From a virus, in the IMG/VR virus record IMGVR_UViG_3300031227_000040, positions 1 to 61,169 of that record: a DNA stretch of 61,169 nucleotides; one strand, 5' to 3'. The position numbers were made by a program, and so were the translations under genes. This document shows positions 19,978-28,026 of this stretch, one piece after another. The notes beneath the pieces are model-generated. The model was given only the letters and a program-made list of their open reading frames with translations. It ran no database searches and was not told the DNA's origin. Numbering within the stretch: position 1 is the first letter of the stretch; the number at the start of each line of letters is the position of its first letter.

Positions 19978-20191
19978 AAATGGTGAAGTAATGAATCTGA
20001 GTGACATGTCTATTCAGCATTTGATTCGTGCTCTTAAGTATAATGATAGAAAGAAAACAATTGCTAGATTAAAAGGATATGGAAAAGGGTCAATTGAATT
20101 TAATCAGATAGCAAGAGTTCAAGGTATGTTAGAAGCAGAGTTAGAAAGACGGAATAGAAAAAGCTTTGATAAAGATTGTAAATTTCTGTAA
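19952..20191 (+). CDS. TIxKLxG-motif family, member 5, 79 aa
   Basis: Helix MSIQHLIRALKYNDR, core KTIARLKGYG at about 32-41 and closing helix VQGMLEAELERRNRK: a close match to the consensus. Start uncertain: ATG at 19952 lies inside the previous gene, and in-frame ATGs at 19961 and 19991 would also work. Confidence 0.5.
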   Translation: MRHMVWTTKNGEVMNLSDMSIQHLIRALKYNDRKKTIARLKGYGKGSIEFNQIARVQGMLEAELERRNRKSFDKDCKFL

Positions 20192-20193
20192 CT

Positions 20194-20421
20194 ATGAAAA
20201 AATATAAATATGGAATTATAAAAGAACCTGGGGGATTTGTTATAGTAAAGAATAATTCTACAATCCCATTAAGAACATGTTCTGTTTCTTCTTTGTTAGA
20301 TATTCGTAAATGGGCAATTTTAGGACAAACAACAATACAACTTGAGGGAGAATATCGCATTGATCAACCAAGGCTTTTTAAAGATCTAATAAAAGAAATT
20401 GATAAGCTTGTAAAAGATTAA
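20194..20421 (+). CDS. TIxKLxG-motif family, member 6, 75 aa
   Basis: N-terminal strand pair (YGIIKEPGGFVIVKNN), helix SVSSLLDIRKWAI, core TTIQLEGEYR at about 48-57 and helix FKDLIKEIDKLVKD. The core Lys is replaced by Leu/Glu positions, so the relation is weaker than for members 1, 3 and 5. Last gene before the ATPase module. Confidence 0.45.
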   Translation: MKKYKYGIIKEPGGFVIVKNNSTIPLRTCSVSSLLDIRKWAILGQTTIQLEGEYRIDQPRLFKDLIKEIDKLVKD

Positions 20422-20442
20422 TTAGTTAATCGACAATTAAAT

Positions 20443-21579
20443 ATGTATACAGTAAATTTGGAGTATCTAGGAAAGATGCTCCCACTTTATTTTAAGTTGA
20501 AGAAGCCTTTGTATTTGTGGGGGAAACCCAGTACGGCAAAGTCTTCTATCATTAGACAGTTCGCAATAGAAGAAGCTGCGAAAAGAAAGTTAGAATATTC
20601 GGAGGATAAATTTGGTCCTCAATATTTCACTTGTAAAATAATTCCTTTATCCCAATTTGATGCTCCTGATTTAAGGGGTATGCCTGAGATTAAGAATGGA
20701 ATGACAACCTTTATTCCAGGCTGTGAGTTACCACGTGACGGTCAAGGAATAATTTTCTTTGACGAAATGAATTTGGCAGATGAGATAGTTCGTAAAGCTA
20801 TGTATCAGTATATCTTAGAAGGTAGGTATTCAAATCTTCCTCCTATCTATGATAAGAATGGACAGCTTTCTTATTGGAGAGTAGCTGCTAGTAATGAAGA
20901 GAGTGACTTTAGTAATGTCGGGAGGTTAAGACTGGCTTTACTTAGAAGATTTCATCACTTAAAGGTTGTGCCTGAGTCTAAGGAAATATTAGATTACTTT
21001 AGTAAGATTGGAGCGAATTCAATGGTGATAGCATATCTTCTTAATTATCCTACTGATTTGTTTCCTCATCCATATGATGAGAAATTGTTAGAAGCTAAAG
21101 CAAATCCATTCCCTTGTATGTGGGAGGCAGTCTCAGATTATATGTTAGCCTATCCTGATTTAAAAGGTAAGGGTAAGATGAATGATCTTAGAATTTTTGT
21201 TTCCTCCTCAGTGGGATTAGGAGCTGCTGCTAAGTTCATAGGTTTCTTAACCATGGCAACTAAGCTAAAGATTAAAGATATAATTAAGGATCCTAAGAAA
21301 GAAATTAAGAAGATTGATAAAGAGGATGAAAAGATTTCATTACTTTATGCTGTAATTGCTTCTCTTCAAGAGCGTTGGGTAAGAACTAAGAGTGCACTTA
21401 CTCCTCAACAAGTCGAGGGAGTATTAACTTGCCTTGATGTTGAATTCCAAACAGCATTTTTAAAGTTGTTAATGGGAGGCCAGAAAGGTAAGAGAAAAAT
21501 TCCTAAACTCTTGGCACAACCAGGAGTTACTAAAGCTATACAAGACCTTGGAATTTATCTAAATGATGATAATGGATAG
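20443..21579 (+). CDS. MoxR-family AAA+ ATPase, 378 aa
   Basis: MoxR ATPases act as chaperones that activate metalloproteins or remodel VWA-containing partners. Walker A is LWGKPSTAKSS (about 25-35), Walker B is IIFFDEMNLAD (about 104-114), followed by a sensor region with VAASNEE (about 149-155) and an arginine-rich RLRLALLRRF (arginine finger area). The C-terminal half is helical. The next gene, overlapping by 17 nt, encodes the VWA/metallopeptidase partner, the standard MoxR-VWA pairing. In phages such pairs are uncommon and of unknown target. Confidence 0.85.
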   Translation: MYTVNLEYLGKMLPLYFKLKKPLYLWGKPSTAKSSIIRQFAIEEAAKRKLEYSEDKFGPQYFTCKIIPLSQFDAPDLRGMPEIKNGMTTFIPGCELPRDGQGIIFFDEMNLADEIVRKAMYQYILEGRYSNLPPIYDKNGQLSYWRVAASNEESDFSNVGRLRLALLRRFHHLKVVPESKEILDYFSKIGANSMVIAYLLNYPTDLFPHPYDEKLLEAKANPFPCMWEAVSDYMLAYPDLKGKGKMNDLRIFVSSSVGLGAAAKFIGFLTMATKLKIKDIIKDPKKEIKKIDKEDEKISLLYAVIASLQERWVRTKSALTPQQVEGVLTCLDVEFQTAFLKLLMGGQKGKRKIPKLLAQPGVTKAIQDLGIYLNDDNG

Positions 21580-22777
21580 AGAAAGATTTATAAGAGCTAA
21601 GATTCAAATGCTAGTTGATGAACCTTTCTTCGGTCAGTTAGCATCTTACTTAGTTCCTGTTGAAGTTGATAAGAAACTCTGTCCAACCATGGGTGTAAAT
21701 CAATTGGGAGAATTATATGTGAACCCAGAGTTTGTAGATAGTCTTCCCTTTAAAGAACTTAAGGGGGTTTTAATGCATGAGATTCTTCATCTTGCATTGT
21801 TACATCCCTCCAGAGTTCAAGACTTTAATCATAGATTGTTTAATGTAGCTGCTGATTTAAAGGTAAATGATATCCTTCTTAATGGAAATAAAGAAGTTTG
21901 TCTTCCTAAAGACGGAATCTTTCCTAATTATAGACATGAATGGGCTTTGGGAAAGATTAGAATTGAAAAGATTGATGAGAAAACTGCTGAACAAATCTAT
22001 CATGAGCTACAGAAACAGTGTCCTAAAGAGAAAAAGATTAAAGTAATGCTAGATTTAAAGTCTTCGACAGGACAAAATGATAAGAATAATAAGAAAGGCA
22101 AAGGCAAAGGAGGAGCAAATATACCAGGAAATAGTAGAGCCTTAACAAAAGAAGAAATGGAAACAGCAAAGAATGCTTGGTCAGATAAAGTTAATGGTCT
22201 AAAGGTCCAGGGATTGATGCCAGCTAATATAGATAGAGCCTTAAACAAGTTAAGAGCTCATAAGATTACGTGGAATTCTTGGTTGAACGGAAGGTTTGCT
22301 AGAATAGTTAAAGAAAGATCTTGGTCTAGAGCAAATAAAAGATGGCTTCCATGGTATTATCCAGGAGCTTCTAAAGTAAAAGGACTACGTTGTGTAGTTG
22401 CTGTGGATACTTCAGGTTCAATTTCCGATAAGGAATATTCGGAAATAATTTCCGAACTCTATGGAATCTATAATGATTTTAGAGGAGCAGTTGAGATGAT
22501 AGTTATTTCTTGTGACTCAGAAATACATGATGTATATTACTTAAAAGAAAATGAACAAGAGAAATTGAAGAACATAAAATTAAAAGGCGGTGGTGGTACA
22601 GATTTTAATCCAGTCTTTAATTGGATTAGAAAAGAACTTAGGCAAGAGGTCGATTGTCTATTGTACTTCACTGATGGCTATGGAGATTTTCCCCCTAGAG
22701 CATTACCGTTTGATACTATGTGGGTAATGACAAGTGATGTTAAACCTCCATTTGGCAAAACATTAAGCTTGAAATAA
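21563..22777 (+). CDS. VWA and metallopeptidase-like protein (DUF2201 type), 404 aa
   Basis: Residues about 50-120 hold a HEILH zinc site (GVLMHEILHLALLHP) followed by NVAADLKVNDIL, whose Asp can be the third ligand, as in the putative metallopeptidase domain of DUF2201. A charged Gly/Lys-rich linker (about 165-195) leads to a VWA domain with the MIDAS motif VDTSGSIS near 281 and GGGGTDF near 343. The protein is the likely partner of the MoxR ATPase. A palindrome and a half-site (22421-22456) lie inside the coding sequence at the MIDAS region. Confidence 0.85.
   Translation: MMIMDRERFIRAKIQMLVDEPFFGQLASYLVPVEVDKKLCPTMGVNQLGELYVNPEFVDSLPFKELKGVLMHEILHLALLHPSRVQDFNHRLFNVAADLKVNDILLNGNKEVCLPKDGIFPNYRHEWALGKIRIEKIDEKTAEQIYHELQKQCPKEKKIKVMLDLKSSTGQNDKNNKKGKGKGGANIPGNSRALTKEEMETAKNAWSDKVNGLKVQGLMPANIDRALNKLRAHKITWNSWLNGRFARIVKERSWSRANKRWLPWYYPGASKVKGLRCVVAVDTSGSISDKEYSEIISELYGIYNDFRGAVEMIVISCDSEIHDVYYLKENEQEKLKNIKLKGGGGTDFNPVFNWIRKELRQEVDCLLYFTDGYGDFPPRALPFDTMWVMTSDVKPPFGKTLSLK
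22421..22456. repeat. Palindrome copy 2 plus half-site, inside the VWA gene
   Basis: CGGAAATAATTTCCG (22440-22454) differs from the other two copies by one central base; with flanking T and A the palindrome extends to 17 bp. Eleven nt upstream is a half-site ATTTCCGA (22421-22428). All within codons for residues just after the MIDAS motif. Confidence 0.65.
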
Positions 22778-22778
22778 T

Positions 22779-22988
22779 ATGAAATTCTTTACAATGATTA
22801 CAATAGTTTATCCTATTATTCTATTTGCTTATATAGCAGGATCATTAGCAGAAGCTATTGGAGATGAAACGTGTTTAGAAAGTTATACATTTACTATGGG
22901 AAATTTTTTGTGGACGATAGCTATGATTGGAATAGTCCTAGCAGTATGTTTCTGGTCTGGACAAGAGTGGGAAAAGAATAAAAAATAA
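22779..22988 (+). CDS. Small membrane protein, 69 aa
   Basis: Two hydrophobic segments (about 5-21 and 41-58) are separated by an acidic loop with a cysteine (AIGDETCLESY) and end in a basic tail. It begins 1 nt after the VWA gene. Membrane tethering of the MoxR-VWA module is a possible role, inferred only from position. Confidence 0.55.
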   Translation: MKFFTMITIVYPIILFAYIAGSLAEAIGDETCLESYTFTMGNFLWTIAMIGIVLAVCFWSGQEWEKNKK

Positions 22989-22999
22989 AAAGAAATTAT

Positions 23000-23233
23000 A
23001 TGCCAATAGAAAAAAAGACAGTAGTTAAAACACAAAAAACTGTTTATGAATTTGAAGTTGAGTTCAAAATCAATAAGACAGTTAAGGTTATTGAATATAG
23101 TACACCAGATTATAAGAAAGTAGGAGAAATTGAATCAGGAATATTCAAATTTAGAAGTGACGATCTTAAGGAAGTTAGAAAATTAAGTCATGGAATTCTT
23201 AGTCTTATTAAACTAGGTGAGAGAAATGGATAA
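23000..23233 (+). CDS. Hypothetical beta-rich basic protein, 77 aa
   Basis: Many alternating charged and hydrophobic residues (TVVKTQKTVYEFEVEFKI, KTVKVIEY) suggest a beta-sheet domain; the C-terminal part is helical (DLKEVRKLSHGILSLIKL). No motif recognised. The next gene starts at an ATG inside its last codons, with a purine-rich stretch (AGGTGAGAG) before it. Confidence 0.55.
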   Translation: MPIEKKTVVKTQKTVYEFEVEFKINKTVKVIEYSTPDYKKVGEIESGIFKFRSDDLKEVRKLSHGILSLIKLGERNG

Positions 23234-24233
23234 AGTATTACAAGAAGTTATTAAAAGGTTTGCTTCTATAAAACAAAGACTTCTTTTAATTGAAAAGATA
23301 TGGGGAAAGAAAGAAGATAAGTATGATGCTGAAAGAGATCTTTATAAGTTTGAGAATGCAGCTAACAATTTCTTAGCTTGGTATGAAGTTAAGAAAGTTA
23401 TTGAAAAGGAAATAAAGATTAAAGGTATGATTGATTTGAAAGAGAAAATGGATTATCTTACAAGACATTTAAGACATGCTTCATATTTTGCTTGTCTTAG
23501 TTCAGAAAGAATATTCATGGGTGAAAATAGAAATTATACTTTCCGACCTTATTGTTATTGGAATGATTTGTCTTATATGGGTGGCGATTTCTTTTACTTT
23601 GGAGGGAGAACTCCTCTTGGTATGATTCCTTCCATAGGAGAAAAATGGGATCTAAAGAAAGAAAAGACTAAGTGGATTCTTTCAAGTGAAGAAAATAAAT
23701 ATGATTTGTCTTTAATCTATAATAATTCTCACATCGATAAAGAAAAGTTTATTAAGATTCTAGAATCCATATACTTAGTAAATGAGAAAATAAATAGTTC
23801 AAAGATTAAAATGGATTATAACGGAGCTGAAATTTTAATTAATGAAAGTACTTCGTTTAGCTTTGGAAACGAAAGATTAAGTTTTCTATCTAGTGGAGGT
23901 GATGCTCACTTTGATATTGATTTGATTAACAAAAAATTTCCTGCTGAAAAACTTTTTGAAGATATTAAAGCAAAGAAATCTATGTCTGAAATTGAAAAAG
24001 GATTAAAAGATTTTATGGTTGAAGACTTAATAGATGAATTCTATTCATCTTCTGATAATGATTTTATGGAAGATCTAAAAAGATTTTTAGATTTCTTCAA
24101 TAAATTTTTGCCTTCTGTAAAAAAGGGTATTAAATCAATTGAGAGTGTTGCAAAAATAGTTAAAGAAGAAACAGATAAATTCTCCTGCTATACTGAGAAT
24201 GCTACGACTTATCTTAAATTGTTAAAGAAATAA
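23226..24233 (+). CDS. Large hypothetical protein 1 of the MoxR module, 335 aa
   Basis: The ATG at 23226 is chosen over a GTG three codons earlier. N-terminal coiled-coil-like helices (about 1-80), a central region rich in aromatic residues and glycine (FYFGGRTPLGMIPSIGEKWDL near 140-160), SFSFGNERLSFLSSGGDAHFDI near 215-235, and a helical C-terminal half. Its helix - aromatic beta - helix plan resembles the next gene, with which it is paired. No catalytic site seen. Could be the substrate or partner of the MoxR-VWA pair. Confidence 0.55.
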   Translation: MDKVLQEVIKRFASIKQRLLLIEKIWGKKEDKYDAERDLYKFENAANNFLAWYEVKKVIEKEIKIKGMIDLKEKMDYLTRHLRHASYFACLSSERIFMGENRNYTFRPYCYWNDLSYMGGDFFYFGGRTPLGMIPSIGEKWDLKKEKTKWILSSEENKYDLSLIYNNSHIDKEKFIKILESIYLVNEKINSSKIKMDYNGAEILINESTSFSFGNERLSFLSSGGDAHFDIDLINKKFPAEKLFEDIKAKKSMSEIEKGLKDFMVEDLIDEFYSSSDNDFMEDLKRFLDFFNKFLPSVKKGIKSIESVAKIVKEETDKFSCYTENATTYLKLLKK

Positions 24234-24234
24234 T

Positions 24235-25242
24235 ATGAGTATATTTGAAAAAGTAAAAGAACCATTATCTAAACTTCAAGCTTTGATTAACAAAGATATC
24301 AACCTCAGAATGGGAATGATAAAAGAAATAGAGAAGCATCCAGTTGTTCAAGAGATTAGAAAGATTCAAGATATTATTCATGACGAAGAAAGGAATATGG
24401 AATATATAACTTGTTCAATCCCAAATATAGGAGTGACTGAAATTAAAATGATTAGCAGTAAGAAGACAGGAAGAAATCAATACTATGGAACTGAAGATCA
24501 TTTTATTGATCCAGTTTTTCATAGTAGACTTGGTCTTAAAGGACAGCATCAAAGAGATCGAATTAATCAAGGACAACTAGTAATGAGAGATCTAACTGAA
24601 GTTAAGAAGACTAAAGCTATTTTTGTTTCTGAGGATATAAGAGAGATAAAACTTGACTTTGATCCTGCTTTATATTCTTATAAGAAAGTTAATCAAGAGA
24701 ACTTAGCATTCTTTCTAAGTTATATAGACAATCTAATTAATGTTTATCAAGGTCTTAGTTTAGAAGTTAACTTTGGAGAAAAAGATCAAGAGGGTTCTCT
24801 TCTATTCTCTTTGGCTAAAAAAGAAAAGAGAAGTAAAATGGATAACAAAATTTTCTCCTTTGAGTTTCCCTCCTTAAGAAAAGGTTGGCATAATAGTTAT
24901 AGTTATGGCAGTAGTGGATATCTTGAAATGGATTATGTAAATCTTCTTGGATTCTCTTTAGATCAAATACAAAAGCATCATCATGTTTCAGATATACCTG
25001 ATATTGCTCATCACTCTGGTGCTAATCAAGAGATTAGTTATGAGAAACCTCATCAAGCAAATTCTATTATTCAGTATTCTAATTGTTTTAATTCTGTTGT
25101 TGACAACTGGGATAAGATTGATAAAGGTTTGAAAGAATTCTATGCTAAGAAAATTAAGATATTTGATTTGATTAAGAGTGACTATAAAGTATTCAAGACA
25201 ATTATTCAAACTCAAGCAACGATTAATAAGTTAAAGAACTAA
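24235..25242 (+). CDS. Large hypothetical protein 2 of the MoxR module, 335 aa
   Basis: The same length and general plan as the preceding gene: helical N-terminus (about 1-60), a middle region of aromatic strands including FSFEFPSLRKGWHNSYSYG (about 206-224) and LEMDYVNLLGFSLDQIQKHHH (about 229-249, here spanning two elements), and a helical C-terminus. A His-rich spot (KHHH, ...IAHHSG) might bind metal. A paralogous pair is suggested by plan and tandem position, but clear residue identity is limited. Function unknown. Confidence 0.55.
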   Translation: MSIFEKVKEPLSKLQALINKDINLRMGMIKEIEKHPVVQEIRKIQDIIHDEERNMEYITCSIPNIGVTEIKMISSKKTGRNQYYGTEDHFIDPVFHSRLGLKGQHQRDRINQGQLVMRDLTEVKKTKAIFVSEDIREIKLDFDPALYSYKKVNQENLAFFLSYIDNLINVYQGLSLEVNFGEKDQEGSLLFSLAKKEKRSKMDNKIFSFEFPSLRKGWHNSYSYGSSGYLEMDYVNLLGFSLDQIQKHHHVSDIPDIAHHSGANQEISYEKPHQANSIIQYSNCFNSVVDNWDKIDKGLKEFYAKKIKIFDLIKSDYKVFKTIIQTQATINKLKN

Positions 25243-25244
25243 GC

Positions 25245-25721
25245 ATGAAGATAAAAGAATTACAGTTAAAGTCTTTAGGATTACCTTCTGTGTTTGATAA
25301 GCTCTTATCCTTGGTTACTTGTAAAAAGGGAAATCTCTGGACTATAGATGAGAATCTAGTTCTGACTTATGAGAAAGATAAATCTGAAGAGAAAGCTAAA
25401 TTAATTTTAGCTCATGAAGTTTTACATCTTTACTTGCTTCATCCTTTTATTGAGACACCTAAAGAAGTAAAGTTAATGCATGAAGTTACAGATTATCTTG
25501 TGAACGATATTCTAATCTATGAGTTTGGACTTACTGAATTACTTAAGATAGCTAAGTATAAAACAGATAAGGAAGGCTATACTCCTTGTGGAGTTTGTGT
25601 GAGGAATAAATCTTTTGTCGAACTCTTTGCTTTAATGTGTAAGCTGAGAGGAAAAGAAGTTCCTACAATAGTCTTTAAGAGAAAAGAATTAAACCATTTC
25701 TTGAAGTTAATGGTTAAGTAG
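25245..25721 (+). CDS. Stand-alone HExxH metallopeptidase-like protein, 158 aa
   Basis: LAHEVLHLYLLHP at about 55-67 followed by LMHEVTDYLVNDILIYEFGL matches the N-terminal metallopeptidase-like domain of the DUF2201 gene at 21563 (HEILHLALLHP...NVAADLKVNDIL), so it is a second, VWA-less copy of that domain. The two-cysteine turn CGVC (about 119-122) is extra. It is the last gene before a terminator, closing the module. Peptidase activity is inferred from the zinc motif. Confidence 0.7.
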   Translation: MKIKELQLKSLGLPSVFDKLLSLVTCKKGNLWTIDENLVLTYEKDKSEEKAKLILAHEVLHLYLLHPFIETPKEVKLMHEVTDYLVNDILIYEFGLTELLKIAKYKTDKEGYTPCGVCVRNKSFVELFALMCKLRGKEVPTIVFKRKELNHFLKLMVK

Positions 25722-25733
25722 AGAAAGAGTTGA

Positions 25734-25768
25734 GCCCCGATTTAATTAGTCGGGGCTTGACTTTTTTT
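25734..25768 (+). terminator. Terminator closing the MoxR module
   Basis: GCCCCGA pairs with TCGGGGC over a 9-nt loop and is followed by TTGAC and a seven-T run. It stands 12 nt after the metallopeptidase stop. The same bases after the stem form the -35 box of the next promoter. Confidence 0.85.
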
Positions 25769-25785
25769 ATGCTATTAATTATACT
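25757..25785 (+). promoter_or_regulatory. Sigma70-type promoter for the virion module
   Basis: TTGACT (25757-25762), a 17-nt spacer and TATACT (25780-25785) give a near-consensus promoter. Transcription would begin about 8 nt later, leaving a very short leader before the ATG at 25806. It overlaps the preceding terminator's tail, a compact operon boundary. Confidence 0.8.
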
Positions 25786-25805
25786 ATATTTGATTGTTAC
25801 GTATC

Positions 25806-26105
25806 ATGAAATTTTCTAAGATTATAGAGAACTATCCTAGTCTTAATGATAATTTGTTTGAAAGCAAGCTTTCGTTTGTATTAGACAAAGAGAAGTTTAC
25901 ATTAAGGAAGATTAAAGTTCCAGGAACTTCATTTGTACTTAGATACTATAGATTAGGAGACTATACTTTGATAGAACAAAATCCCCTTGAAGATTCAGGA
26001 GATGCAAAGCTTGTAAGAAAAGGAGAAAGGATTTCTATTCTAGTGGATAATTTAAATGATAAATCTTTATATAAATTTAAAAAGAATAAACTCATTAAAT
26101 TATGA
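25806..26105 (+). CDS. Hypothetical protein, first gene of the virion module, 99 aa
   Basis: The ATG at 25806 is preferred to an upstream TTG at 25794, which would sit at about the transcription start. Soluble basic protein with strands KFTLRKIKVPGTSFVLRYY and a C-terminal basic helix. No family recognised. Its position, directly before genes leading to the large terminase, would suit a small terminase subunit, but no helix-turn-helix is evident, so I do not assign that. Confidence 0.5.
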   Translation: MKFSKIIENYPSLNDNLFESKLSFVLDKEKFTLRKIKVPGTSFVLRYYRLGDYTLIEQNPLEDSGDAKLVRKGERISILVDNLNDKSLYKFKKNKLIKL

Positions 26106-26401
26106 CAGATCTTAAAAAAGATAAAGAAAAAAAACAACCAGTAGAGGATACAGTAGTTGCTATTCCTTCTCTTGAAATTAGAGATCCTATTGAGGCTCCT
26201 CTAAAAAAAATAGAAACAAAAAAGTCTACAAAGTTTTGGTACATCATTGGTTTTTTGATTGCTCTAGTTTTCTTATTTTTTGTACTCGTTAGTCTTGTCG
26301 CCATATTAAAGATTGAAGTATGTTATAAAATCCTCTCATTGGTTCTAGGATTTTTATTTTTATTAGACTTGTTACATTCATTTAAATTTTTATTCAAATA
26401 A
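26102..26401 (+). CDS. Membrane protein with two segments, 99 aa
   Basis: A charged cytoplasm-like N-terminus of about 45 residues (many Lys, Glu) is followed by two hydrophobic segments (about 47-67 and 73-90) and a short basic end. Overlaps the upstream gene by 4 nt. Its place just before the terminase could fit a holin-like or virion-release role, but no feature confirms it. Confidence 0.5.
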   Translation: MTDLKKDKEKKQPVEDTVVAIPSLEIRDPIEAPLKKIETKKSTKFWYIIGFLIALVFLFFVLVSLVAILKIEVCYKILSLVLGFLFLLDLLHSFKFLFK

Positions 26402-26402
26402 G

Positions 26403-28025
26403 ATGGAAGTTAAAGACGATAAAATCTTTCAGTGGTTGAAGGATCAAAAGATCTATACAGATAGTGGAGAACCATTTGAGTTTGAACAACATGGATTTTT
26501 AAAAGATTTATTTACAAATTTTAATAAGAACATTGTAGTAAAGAAATGTTCACAGATTGGTGTTTCTCTTGCGTTACTTTCAAAGATACTTTACTTATCA
26601 GATACTATGGACAAGAGAGTTAATACTCTTTATACTTTACCAACTGATGATGATGTTAAAGATTTTGTCAGAACTAAGTTTGACCCTATTGTTTTGGATT
26701 CTTATTTGAGTAAGTATGCGGAGGGTGTACGTAAAGAAGATAAAGTTTATTCCATTCAATTAAAGAAGATCTCTAATTCATTCTTTTACTTTAGGGGGTC
26801 TAAATCTAAATCAAAAGCTTTAAGTGTTTCAATTGATATCTGGATAGGAGATGAATGGGATTACCAAGATCAGAACATTAAGGAAATGTATTCTGAAAGA
26901 CTTAAGGGTTCTGGTTCTTTAAGAATTAATTGGAAGGTAGGGAATCCTACAATTCCAAATTACGGAATAGCTAAAGAGTTTGAAGACTCTACTCAGAATT
27001 ATTGGTACATTACTTGTCCAATGTGTAGACACGTGCAGCGTTTAGTTTGGCCTGATTCTATAGATAAAGAAAGAAAGGTATACGTATGCCGTCAGTGCCA
27101 GCGTCCTCTCACTGATGAGGTAAGGCTAGATGGTAAATGGATCCCAACCTACCCGGATCGTAAGCTAAAGGGTTATTCCTTTAACAGATTAATGGCTACT
27201 TGGTTCACGGCCGAAGATATACTTGATGACTTTAAGGTTAAGAAGATAGAGAATTTTTATAGATTTGTTTTAGGAGAATCATATGAAGGTAAGGGGATTA
27301 ATATTAAGACTAAGTTTAAAACTTTCTTAACGGACTATAAAATAAAGGAAGGTAAGAGAATTATAGGAATAGATCAGGGAGATAGATTCTATGTGGTCTC
27401 CGGTATAGCTGGAAAGAAACATAGGATAATCGATTATGCTGCTGTATTTGATAACCCTGCTGAGATTAATGAGATGATCGCTGAATTAAAACCTGAACTA
27501 GTTGTGATGGATGCTTTACCTAACAAACACTTAGGGAGGATTTTCCAAAAGCAGTATGGTAAAAATAAATTCCTCCTAGCAAATGAGAGAGAGAAATCTT
27601 TAAAGGCGGTTGAATCTTTAGATATTGATCATAGACTTGGGGTTGTTAGTGCTGATAGAACTATGGTACTAGATGAAATGTTTTCATTCCTTGAGTCTGG
27701 AGTTTTAAAAATAAATAAGAATACTTCCAATCAGGACCTTTTCAAAGATCATTTATCTTGTATCGTTCCAGAAGAAAAAGAAATTCGTGGAGTCTTAAGA
27801 AGAAGATACAAGAAGATTGGTGAAGATCATTTAGCCTTTGCTTTATCCTTTTTTCAAATTGGTGCAGCCATTATGGTCCCAATTAAAATAGAAAAGAAAA
27901 AAGATTTGGATAAAAAAGATTTGGAAAAGAAAGAACATAGCAATGATATTATGGATGATAAAGATTTCCGTAAAGCATTGGCTGGAAAAGAAACAGATAA
28001 ATGGGAAGAGATAACAACAATTTAA
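26403..28025 (+). CDS. terL: Terminase large subunit, GpA family, 540 aa
   Basis: Packages DNA into the prohead by ATP-driven translocation and cuts the concatemer. The degenerate Walker A region is VVKKCSQIGVSLALL (about 45-59), with the Q-x-G pattern of GpA proteins; Walker B is DIWIGDEWD near 145. A four-cysteine zinc ribbon (CPMC...CRQC, about 205-235) is typical of this family. The nuclease domain has GIDQGDRFYVVSGI near 322, VVMDALPNKH near 368 and DHLAFALSF near 478 as acidic motifs. No small subunit gene is recognised next to it. Confidence 0.9.
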   Translation: MEVKDDKIFQWLKDQKIYTDSGEPFEFEQHGFLKDLFTNFNKNIVVKKCSQIGVSLALLSKILYLSDTMDKRVNTLYTLPTDDDVKDFVRTKFDPIVLDSYLSKYAEGVRKEDKVYSIQLKKISNSFFYFRGSKSKSKALSVSIDIWIGDEWDYQDQNIKEMYSERLKGSGSLRINWKVGNPTIPNYGIAKEFEDSTQNYWYITCPMCRHVQRLVWPDSIDKERKVYVCRQCQRPLTDEVRLDGKWIPTYPDRKLKGYSFNRLMATWFTAEDILDDFKVKKIENFYRFVLGESYEGKGINIKTKFKTFLTDYKIKEGKRIIGIDQGDRFYVVSGIAGKKHRIIDYAAVFDNPAEINEMIAELKPELVVMDALPNKHLGRIFQKQYGKNKFLLANEREKSLKAVESLDIDHRLGVVSADRTMVLDEMFSFLESGVLKINKNTSNQDLFKDHLSCIVPEEKEIRGVLRRRYKKIGEDHLAFALSFFQIGAAIMVPIKIEKKKDLDKKDLEKKEHSNDIMDDKDFRKALAGKETDKWEEITTI

Positions 28026-28026
28026 T

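Noticed and set aside
25806-26105. Small terminase subunit
   Set aside because: Position fits, but there is no helix-turn-helix or other small-subunit feature.
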